Of a stretch of 56,906 nucleotides of DNA, positions 42,799-48,817 are shown piece after piece. The notes beneath the pieces are model-generated. The model saw nothing but the letters and a program-made list of their open reading frames with translations. It did no database searches and was not told where the DNA came from. The DNA is taken from the NCBI RefSeq assembly GCF_031846265.1, contig NZ_JAVRIA010000010.1, positions 1 to 56,906 of the forward strand, in the 5' to 3' direction. The DNA comes from Microcosmobacter mediterraneus. Lineage in GTDB: Bacteria; Bacteroidota; Bacteroidia; Flavobacteriales; Flavobacteriaceae. The position numbers were made by a program, and so were the translations under genes. How positions within the stretch are numbered: position 1 is the first letter of the stretch; each line of letters starts with the position of its first letter.

Positions 42799-43704
42799 AT
42801 GAATAAGGATAACTATATAAACTTACTTCAGCAGCCAAAAGTCCTATCAGAGGAACATGTTAGTGATTTGGCTTCATTGGTTTCAAAATTCCCTTACCTT
42901 CAATCTGCTAGATCGTTGTACCTTAAATCTCTTAAAGACCAAGAAAGTTTTAAGTATAATAAAGAATTAAAAACAACAGCAGCTTACACTTCAGATCGAA
43001 GTATTTTATTTGATTACATTACGTCTGAAACGTTCAATCAAAATGAAATTTCAAGGCAAATAAAACAAAATATCGAATTCTTAAAAACGATAGAAGTTAC
43101 AGATGCAGATGATATTTCTGTAGATAAGAGTGTTTCCATCGCCTATGCTTTAAAGCAACAAATTAAGGATACAGAAGGTGTGTTAGACCCTAATTTATTT
43201 GAAAAGAAAAATCAGGAACAACAGCTATCAGAATCAAAACTCTTACACATAGATTCTGAAAACATTGAAGAATCACCAGAAGATATCTTAAAAATAGGAA
43301 CACCTTTAAATTTTGACAAAAACGAAACGCATTCCTTTAGCGAGTGGTTAAAGATAACAAGTTTTAAGCCTATTGATCGTTCAAATGAAACAAAAAAAGT
43401 AGCACCTATAGACAGTAAGCTAAAACGAATAGATAAGTTTATTAGTGATAATCCTAAGATTTCACCGATTCAAAAAGCTTCAAAAAGCATGCAAACTCCT
43501 ATGGCTATTTCAGAGCAATCAAGTTCTCAAGATGGTTTTATGACAGAGACTTTAGCAAGGATTTATTTAGAGCAAAAGAACTATGACAAAGCCATTCAAT
43601 CTTATAAAATTTTAAGTTTGAAATATCCAGAAAAAAGTGGTTTCTTTGCAGACCAAATTAAAGCAGTAAAAGAATTACAAGACATAAATAATTTAAAGAA
43701 ATGA
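42799..43704 (+). CDS. TPR-containing protein
   Basis: A 301-residue cytoplasmic protein. The N-terminal region (NLLQQPKVLSEEHVSDLASLVSKFPYLQSARSLYLKSLK) and the C-terminal tetratricopeptide unit (MTETLARIYLEQKNYDKAIQSYKILSLKYPEKSGFFADQIKAVKELQ) are clear; the middle (~residues 110-245) is low-complexity and charged. It lies between lptE and secG and overlaps secG by four bases (ATGA). A role in envelope assembly is suggested by this position only. Confidence 0.85.
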   Translation: MNKDNYINLLQQPKVLSEEHVSDLASLVSKFPYLQSARSLYLKSLKDQESFKYNKELKTTAAYTSDRSILFDYITSETFNQNEISRQIKQNIEFLKTIEVTDADDISVDKSVSIAYALKQQIKDTEGVLDPNLFEKKNQEQQLSESKLLHIDSENIEESPEDILKIGTPLNFDKNETHSFSEWLKITSFKPIDRSNETKKVAPIDSKLKRIDKFISDNPKISPIQKASKSMQTPMAISEQSSSQDGFMTETLARIYLEQKNYDKAIQSYKILSLKYPEKSGFFADQIKAVKELQDINNLKK

Positions 43705-44054
43705 CAAATTTTACAATATTTTTAATCCTTATCGTTGTTGTGGCTTTCTTATTAGTAGTGGTTATAATGGTACAGAATCCAAAAGGTGGTGGATTATCAT
43801 CGACGTTTGGAGGCGGAAGCTCTCAACAAATTGGTGGTGTAAAACAAACAGGAGATTTCTTAGATAAAAGTACTTGGGCATTAGCAACCTTATTATTAGT
43901 ATTAATATTACTTTCTAACTTTGCTATTCCAGGAGCTGGTGGACAATCAGAATCTAAAGCTTTAGATGGAGAACAAACAACAAATACCATTCCTGCAACA
44001 ACAACAAACACATTAGATGATGCAGTAACAACAGCAGCTGATTCTGCTCAGTAA
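43701..44054 (+). CDS. secG: Preprotein translocase subunit SecG
   Basis: A 117-residue inner-membrane protein with two helices (FTIFLILIVVVAFLLVVVIMVQ and WALATLLLVLILLSNFAIP) around the conserved QNPKGGGLSSTFGGGSSQQIGGVKQTGDFLDKSTW loop. A Thr/Ala-rich tail follows. SecG assists SecYE-mediated export. Its ATG overlaps the stop of the TPR gene. A terminator follows 25 bp after its stop. Confidence 0.95.
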   Translation: MTNFTIFLILIVVVAFLLVVVIMVQNPKGGGLSSTFGGGSSQQIGGVKQTGDFLDKSTWALATLLLVLILLSNFAIPGAGGQSESKALDGEQTTNTIPATTTNTLDDAVTTAADSAQ

Positions 44055-44078
44055 AACTGACAAAACATTATAGTAAAT

Positions 44079-44105
44079 GGTCAACTTAAACGTTGACCTT
44101 TTTTT
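44079..44105 (+). terminator. Terminator after secG
   Basis: GGTCAAC (44079-44085), loop TTAAAC, GTTGACC (44092-44098), then a T-run. It ends the miaB-secG operon before groESL. Confidence 0.88.
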
Positions 44106-44151
44106 ATTTCTGAAACTTTGTCAGTTTAACTGTATTGGCATAATTTCTGAA

Positions 44152-44167
44152 TAACGCTTTAGCGTTA
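44152..44167 (+). other. Small hairpin in the groES leader
   Basis: TAACGC (44152-44157), TTTA, GCGTTA (44162-44167), 35 bp upstream of groES. It may be an mRNA 5' stabiliser. No CIRCE element (TTAGCACTC-N9-GAGTGCTAA) is visible. Confidence 0.4.
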
Positions 44168-44201
44168 AAACAAATTTTAATTAACTAAAAAATAAATAAC
44201 A

Positions 44202-44477
44202 ATGAGCGTAAACATTAGACCTTTAGCAGACCGAGTTCTTGTAGAACCTAAGGCCGCTGAAACTAAAACAGCTTCAGGAATTATTATTCCGGATAATGCA
44301 AAAGAAAAACCGCAAAAAGGAACTGTAGTAGCAGTTGGTACAGGAACAAAAGACGAACCATTAACCGTTAAAGTAGGTGACACTGTGCTTTACGGAAAGT
44401 ATGGTGGTACAGACCTAAAATTAGATGGTAAAGATTATTTAATGATGCGTGAAAGCGACATCTTAGCAATTATTTAA
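44202..44477 (+). CDS. groES: Co-chaperonin GroES
   Basis: A 91-residue subunit of the GroES lid (MSVNIRPLADRVLVEPKAAETKTASGIIIPDNAKEKPQKGTVVAVG ... KVGDTVLYGKYGGTDLKLDGKDYLMMRESDILAII), with the GroEL-binding mobile loop ETKTASGIIIPD at residues ~18-30. It precedes groEL but the spacer of 116 bp is unusually long because a repeat element is inserted (44488-44577). Confidence 0.98.
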   Translation: MSVNIRPLADRVLVEPKAAETKTASGIIIPDNAKEKPQKGTVVAVGTGTKDEPLTVKVGDTVLYGKYGGTDLKLDGKDYLMMRESDILAII

Positions 44478-44487
44478 GTCCATTTTC

Positions 44488-44577
44488 TGTCATTCCGCAC
44501 TTGATGTGGAATGCCACCAATCTTAACTCAATTTTTAAATTAAATACAAATAGATTCCTGCTTTCGCAGGAATGACA
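44488..44577 (+). repeat. Two-hairpin REP-like repeat, copy A (between groES and groEL)
   Basis: Begins TGTCATTCC (44488-44496) and ends with its inverse GGAATGACA (44569-44577). It contains two hairpins: ATTCCGCA/TGTGGAAT on the left and ATTCCTGC, CTTTC, GCAGGAAT on the right. The AT-rich centre is not conserved. Copy B is at 56213-56291. It lies inside the groESL operon, ending 16 bp before the groEL ATG. Confidence 0.85.
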
Positions 44578-44593
44578 AATAAAATTTTTCATT

Positions 44594-46228
44594 ATGGCAA
44601 AAGATATAAAATTTGATATAGACGCTCGCGATGGATTAAAACGCGGTGTTGATGCATTAGCAAATGCAGTAAAAGTAACATTAGGACCTAAAGGACGTAA
44701 TGTAATAATTAGTAAATCATTTGGTGCACCACAAGTTACAAAAGACGGCGTTTCTGTTGCTAAAGAGGTAGAGCTAGAAAATGAGCTAGAAAACATGGGA
44801 GCACAAATGGTAAAAGAAGTCGCTTCTAAAACAAATGATCTTGCAGGTGATGGTACAACAACTGCAACAGTTTTAGCTCAGGCGATAGTAAAAGAAGGTT
44901 TAAAAAACGTTGCTGCAGGTGCAAATCCGATGGATTTAAAACGTGGTATCGATAAAGCGGTTACAGCAATTACAGCTGACCTTGAAAAACAAGCTAAGAA
45001 AGTTGGTAACTCCTCTGAAAAAATTGAGCAAGTAGCCTCAATTTCTGCAAATAATGATAAAACCATTGGCGAATTAATCGCTACTGCTTTTGGTAAAGTT
45101 GGCAAAGAAGGCGTTATCACTGTTGAAGAAGCAAAAGGAACAGATACTTATGTAGACGTTGTAGAAGGTATGCAATTTGATCGTGGCTACTTATCACCTT
45201 ACTTTGTAACTGATGCAGATAAGATGATTGCCGATTTAGAAAATCCATACATCTTATTATTTGATAAGAAAATTTCAAACTTACAAGAAATCCTTCCAAT
45301 CTTAGAACCTGTTGCACAATCTGGTCGTCCATTATTAATTATTGCAGAAGATGTAGAAGGACAAGCTTTAGCAACATTAGTGGTAAATAAACTTCGTGGT
45401 GGACTTAAAATAGCAGCTGTAAAAGCTCCAGGATTTGGAGACAGACGTAAAGCCATGTTAGAAGATATTGCTATACTAACTGGTGGTACTGTAATTTCTG
45501 AAGAACGTGGATTTTCATTAGAAAATGCAGACCTATCTATGTTAGGTACTGCAGAATCTGTAATGATAGACAAGGATAACACAACCATTGTAAATGGTAG
45601 TGGAAAATCATCAGACATTAAAGCAAGAGTCAACCAAATAAAAGCGCAGATAGAAACCACAACTTCAGATTACGACAGAGAAAAATTACAAGAGCGTTTA
45701 GCTAAATTAGCTGGAGGAGTTGCTGTATTGTATGTTGGTGCAGCTTCAGAAGTAGAAATGAAAGAAAAGAAAGATCGTGTAGACGATGCTTTACATGCTA
45801 CACGTGCAGCTGTAGAAGAAGGTATTGTTGCTGGTGGTGGTGTTGCCTTAGTAAGAGCTAAGAAAGTATTAGCCAAACTAGAAACAGAAAACCTAGACGA
45901 AACCACTGGTGTACAGATTGTAAATAAAGCTATAGAATCGCCATTACGAACTATTGTTGAAAATGCTGGAGGTGAAGGATCTGTGGTTATCAATAAAGTA
46001 CTCGAAGGCAAAAAAGACTTTGGCTATGATGCTAAAAACGAAGCTTACGTAGATATGCTTAAAGAAGGGATTATAGATCCTAAAAAAGTAACACGTATTG
46101 CTTTAGAAAATGCCGCTTCTGTAGCTGGTATGATCTTAACAACAGAGTGTGCTTTAGTAGATATTAAAGAAGATACACCTGCAGCAGCTATGCCTCCAAT
46201 GGGTGGCGGAATGCCAGGTATGATGTAG
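44594..46228 (+). CDS. groEL: Chaperonin GroEL
   Basis: A 544-residue subunit of the GroEL tetradecamer. The ATP-binding and hydrolysis motifs are VTLGPKGRNV, DGVSVAKEVELENELENMGAQMVKEVASKTNDLAGDGTTTATVLAQAI, and the C-terminal tail ends in GGMPPMGGGMPGMM (Gly-Met-rich cavity tail). The intermediate domain and apical domain are intact (AAVKAPGFGDRRKAMLEDIAILTGG). It is the only groEL in the window; the terminator follows 26 bp after the stop. Confidence 0.99.
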   Translation: MAKDIKFDIDARDGLKRGVDALANAVKVTLGPKGRNVIISKSFGAPQVTKDGVSVAKEVELENELENMGAQMVKEVASKTNDLAGDGTTTATVLAQAIVKEGLKNVAAGANPMDLKRGIDKAVTAITADLEKQAKKVGNSSEKIEQVASISANNDKTIGELIATAFGKVGKEGVITVEEAKGTDTYVDVVEGMQFDRGYLSPYFVTDADKMIADLENPYILLFDKKISNLQEILPILEPVAQSGRPLLIIAEDVEGQALATLVVNKLRGGLKIAAVKAPGFGDRRKAMLEDIAILTGGTVISEERGFSLENADLSMLGTAESVMIDKDNTTIVNGSGKSSDIKARVNQIKAQIETTTSDYDREKLQERLAKLAGGVAVLYVGAASEVEMKEKKDRVDDALHATRAAVEEGIVAGGGVALVRAKKVLAKLETENLDETTGVQIVNKAIESPLRTIVENAGGEGSVVINKVLEGKKDFGYDAKNEAYVDMLKEGIIDPKKVTRIALENAASVAGMILTTECALVDIKEDTPAAAMPPMGGGMPGMM

Positions 46229-46243
46229 GTCGAGAGCCTCGAC
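46229..46243. repeat. Short hairpin after the groEL stop
   Basis: GTCGAG (46229-46234), AGC, CTCGAC (46238-46243), immediately after the stop codon. It precedes the groEL terminator and may be part of a small interspersed repeat family. Confidence 0.5.
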
Positions 46244-46253
46244 ACCCAATAAT

Positions 46254-46290
46254 AAAAAAACGCTTCAATTAATTTTGAAGCGTTTTTTTA
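46254..46290 (+). terminator. groESL terminator
   Basis: AACGCTTCAA (46259-46268), loop TTAATT, TTGAAGCGTT (46275-46284), then a T-run. The A-run on the left makes it usable on both strands. Confidence 0.9.
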
Positions 46291-46457
46291 TGCCGTGGCT
46301 TTAAAATCATTTGGCTCTGATTTATTTAAAGTATGCTAATATATAGTATCTTAGAACTAAAGAACTTAAATACATACTTATTTACGTGTTGTGCTTCATT
46401 ATTTCTCACTCAAACGGAATTAAATAATTGTTCTAACTTTAGAGAAACTTCCAACCA

Positions 46458-46580
46458 ATGATAAAATTCTTTAGATTATCGAAACATCATTTTGCTGTCA
46501 CATTGAGCGGAGTCGAAATGAAGCAAAATCAAAGTTCTGGTAGACCTTTGATTGAGATAGCCGCTAGCGGGAAAATATAA
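46458..46580 (+). pseudogene. Possible remnant of a second DUF6090-type gene disrupted by an interspersed repeat
   Basis: A 40-codon frame begins MIKFFRLSK, the same first six residues as the intact DUF6090 gene at 46590 (MIKFFR), then runs into an interspersed repeat and stops at 46578. Within the 360-bp spacer 46229-46589 the other visible contents are the groEL hairpin and terminator, a repeat beginning TGTCACATTGAGCGGAGTCG at 46496, a hairpin ATCAAAG/CTTTGAT (46528-46552) and the palindrome CCGCTAGCGG (46561-46570). I see nothing else there. The remnant interpretation rests on only a short match. Confidence 0.35.
46496..46570 (+). repeat. Interspersed repeat upstream of the DUF6090 gene
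   Basis: A segment starting TGTCACATTGAGCGGAGTCG, of a kind common in flavobacterial intergenic regions, followed by a hairpin (ATCAAAG 46528-46534, CTTTGAT 46546-46552, 11-nt loop) and the palindrome CCGCTAGCGG (46561-46570). It is unlike its surroundings in GC content. No second copy lies in this window. Confidence 0.5.
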
Positions 46581-46589
46581 ACCAAAAAT

Positions 46590-47324
46590 ATGATTAAGTT
46601 TTTTAGACGAATACGTTACAACCTTATGGAGAAAAATAAAACTGGAAAGTATTTTAAATATGCTATTGGGGAAATCATTCTAGTAGTTATTGGTATTTTG
46701 ATAGCACTTCAGTTTAATAATTGGAATGAATCACGGAAAAGGGAACATCTCAAAAACCAATATGAGACATCATTAAAAATTGATTATGTAAAAGACACCA
46801 TACAATTAAGAGAAAGAATTATTCAAAATCAAAAAATATTTGAATCCTTATCTGAAGCTTTCGATGAATTAGAGAAAACAACTTTTAAAACTTCTGATGA
46901 AGTCCTTTCGAAACTAATAGGAAATTTAGGGCTTAACTATAGAACGCTTAACACATACAATACTAACACCTTTAACCTTTTAATCTCTGGAGGGAATATA
47001 GATTTACTAGATAAAGAATTTCAGGAAGCTATAATGGAACTTAATAGACTTCAGCTTCATGAATTAAAAGTTTCAACCGTAAATCGAGAAAGTTTTATAG
47101 CGTATTCAACTAATTTTAGAATTAAACATCCACCACTAAAATTAAGAAATGAATCTTTACTTAAAGTTTTGCATAAAGATATAGATACTAAACAAATACC
47201 TAAAGATTTATATACTCTTTTAGAAAGAAAAGGATATGGAATAATCAGATATTTAGAACTTTCAAATAAAGTTTTAAAACAAACTAGGTTGGTCTTAACC
47301 CTTTTAGAAGACTCTGTTGAATAA
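46590..47324 (+). CDS. DUF6090 family membrane protein
   Basis: A 244-residue protein of a flavobacterial family recognisable from its start: MIKFFRRIRYNLMEKNKTGKYFKYAIGEIILVVIGILIALQFNNWNE. One membrane helix (IGEIILVVIGILIALQF, residues ~26-43) is followed by a mostly helical soluble domain. Function is unknown; such genes often occur as several paralogues in tandem. The length is normal for the family. The upstream region 46458-46580 may hold a remnant of another copy. Confidence 0.85.
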   Translation: MIKFFRRIRYNLMEKNKTGKYFKYAIGEIILVVIGILIALQFNNWNESRKREHLKNQYETSLKIDYVKDTIQLRERIIQNQKIFESLSEAFDELEKTTFKTSDEVLSKLIGNLGLNYRTLNTYNTNTFNLLISGGNIDLLDKEFQEAIMELNRLQLHELKVSTVNRESFIAYSTNFRIKHPPLKLRNESLLKVLHKDIDTKQIPKDLYTLLERKGYGIIRYLELSNKVLKQTRLVLTLLEDSVE

Positions 47325-47460
47325 CAATTATTTTGATTAAAAAATTATAACATAACGAAAGCACAACAACGTGTATAATTAATAGCTCACTCTACACAAC
47401 ACTTCACTAAACTCATAGCATCTTTTATGATAACTAAGTGAAAATCTATTTTTTAATGAT

Positions 47461-47871
47461 TTACACTTCTAAAATGATACTTGTTTTAGTTGCTCCGTAT
47501 TGAGACATCTTTTCTAGAAAAGCTATTAGATGCTTATTGTTTTTAAAATAACCTAAAACACAAAGACAATCATCACCAGTAATTCTATCGCAACTTTGTA
47601 CTTCTTCCATCTCACGAATTTTGTCTAAAACATTTGGTCTTCCACTAAGTCCTTGATGCATCACTAAGGTGATATAGGCTTTGGTCTCTATACCTAATTT
47701 TTCATGATTCACTTTTAAAGCATAGCCTTCTATAACACCATCATCTTCTAGTTGCCTAACTCGTTTACCTATAGCTGGTGCAGACAAGCCAACGTTTTTT
47801 CCAATATTGGCGAAGCTTTCCCTAGCATTAATTTTTAGCATTTCTAGTATCTTTTTATCTAAACCGTCCAT
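47461..47871 (-). CDS. Lrp/AsnC family transcriptional regulator
   Basis: A 136-residue regulator (the last base-pair context is a normal stop). An N-terminal winged HTH (MDGLDKKILEMLKINARESFANIGKNVGLSAPAIGKRVRQLEDDGVIEGYALKVN) and a C-terminal RAM/AsnC effector domain (TKAYITLVMHQGLSGRPNVLDKIREMEEVQSCDRITGDDCLCVLGYFKN) make it a feast/famine regulator that probably senses an amino acid. Its promoter faces that of the small membrane protein gene, with a palindrome at the expected start of transcription, which suggests autoregulation. Confidence 0.92.
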   Translation of the reverse strand: MDGLDKKILEMLKINARESFANIGKNVGLSAPAIGKRVRQLEDDGVIEGYALKVNHEKLGIETKAYITLVMHQGLSGRPNVLDKIREMEEVQSCDRITGDDCLCVLGYFKNNKHLIAFLEKMSQYGATKTSIILEV

Positions 47872-47898
47872 TTTTAATCAAAATTATAATAGTTTTTA

Positions 47899-47923
47899 TT
47901 CGATATAATCGAATGCAAATATA
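47899..47923 (-). promoter_or_regulatory. lrp -7 element with overlapping palindrome (candidate Lrp operator)
   Basis: TATATTTG on the minus strand (47916-47923) is a perfect -7 element. Directly downstream lies TTCGAT-ATA-ATCGAA (47899-47913), a 15-bp palindrome covering the expected start of transcription. A further half-like site, TTCGATAATA, lies at 47934-47943. Lrp/AsnC proteins bind such palindromes as dimers. Confidence 0.6.
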
Positions 47924-47967
47924 ATATTTTAAATTCGATAATAAACTAATATTGGTATTATGCTTTC

Positions 47968-47975
47968 TATATTTG
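47968..47975 (+). promoter_or_regulatory. Candidate -7 element of the small membrane protein gene
   Basis: TATATTTG matches TAnnTTTG, 59 bp before the ATG at 48035. No TTTG is seen at the -33 position, which would fit dependence on an activator such as the neighbouring Lrp protein. Confidence 0.45.
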
Positions 47976-48034
47976 TATTATTGAGCTTACACAGTTAGGC
48001 TTTTAGTTTTATTAACAAACAAAAAAGATAAATC

Positions 48035-48271
48035 ATGAGTCCATTTTTAATTGATTGTATTGGTTACGGAGGTTTAGTCATAAACTTATATTCAATGTCT
48101 ACTAAAGGTGAATATAAACTAAGGTTAATCTCACTAGTCGCTAATATAATTTACATTTTATATGGTGCATTAATTAGTGCAACTCCTATAATCGTAGGTT
48201 GTACCATTGCTGTATTATTACATGGTTATCATATAAGAAGAATACGAATAAATAAGAAAAGTTATGATTAA
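48035..48271 (+). CDS. Small membrane protein, YgjV/SemiSWEET-like
   Basis: A 78-residue protein with about three membrane helices (FLIDCIGYGGLVINLYSMST, LRLISLVANIIYILYGALIS, PIIVGCTIAVLLHGYHI) and a basic C-terminus. Length and the single three-helix unit recall SemiSWEET and YgjV-like proteins; the SemiSWEET PQ motif is not evident, so transport of sugar should not be assumed. Divergent from the lrp regulator and overlapping the GNAT gene by 8 bp, so both plus-strand genes are probably under the regulator. Confidence 0.7.
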   Translation: MSPFLIDCIGYGGLVINLYSMSTKGEYKLRLISLVANIIYILYGALISATPIIVGCTIAVLLHGYHIRRIRINKKSYD

Positions 48272-48779
48272 AATACAACGAGCTAGTAAAGAAGATGCAG
48301 GTGTTTTAGCACTTTTAGGCAGACTAACTTGGGCTGAATCTCATGGTCATTATATTGAAGATAAAAACGATGTATTAACATACCTTAACGAGAATTTTTC
48401 GGTTGCTAAGACAAAACAGAATATAAACGATCCTAAGCAACGCTTCTATATTATTTACTCTAACGATTTACCTGTTGGTTATGCCAAATTAGTATTGAAT
48501 ACATCAAACAAAAATGTAACATCACAAAACAATTGTCAATTAGAACGAATTTTTATTCTAAATGATTTTATACCTTTAAAAATTGGACAGCAGTTACTAA
48601 CTTTTGTTGAGGAACAAGTAAAACAATTACAATTAGACACCTTATGGTTAACTGTTTATATAAAAAACAAAAGAGCCATTAGATTCTACGAAAAAAATAA
48701 ATTTAAAAATGTTGGAGACTTAAACTTTCTTGTCAATGGTAAGGCATATGAAAATATAGTGTTTTCAAAAAATATTTAG
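48264..48779 (+). CDS. GNAT family N-acetyltransferase
   Basis: A 171-residue protein with the Gcn5-related fold: N-terminal IKIQRASKEDAGVLALLGRLTWAESHGHYIEDKND, the acetyl-CoA strand RFYIIYSNDLPVGYAKLVL, CQLERIFILNDFIPLKIGQQLLTFVEEQ and WLTVYIKNKRAIRFYEKNKFKNVGDLNFLV. The acetyl-CoA P-loop (usually Q/RxxGxG/A) is IPLKIGQQLL here. The acceptor substrate is unknown. Its start lies within the end of the upstream small membrane gene. It is convergent with the dsbD-like gene. Confidence 0.9.
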   Translation: MIKIQRASKEDAGVLALLGRLTWAESHGHYIEDKNDVLTYLNENFSVAKTKQNINDPKQRFYIIYSNDLPVGYAKLVLNTSNKNVTSQNNCQLERIFILNDFIPLKIGQQLLTFVEEQVKQLQLDTLWLTVYIKNKRAIRFYEKNKFKNVGDLNFLVNGKAYENIVFSKNI

Positions 48780-48817
48780 GCAAACTGTACTATTAAAGTT
48801 TATGAATAAAAAAAACT

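Noticed and set aside
44106..44201. CIRCE heat-shock operator before groES
   Set aside because: No TTAGCACTC-N9-GAGTGCTAA sequence is present; only a small hairpin and a poor -7 match (TAATTTCT) are seen.
46334..46460. A 42-codon frame (MLIYSILELK...) in the groEL-DUF6090 spacer
   Set aside because: It has no promoter, no conserved motif and an AT-driven composition; it is probably chance.
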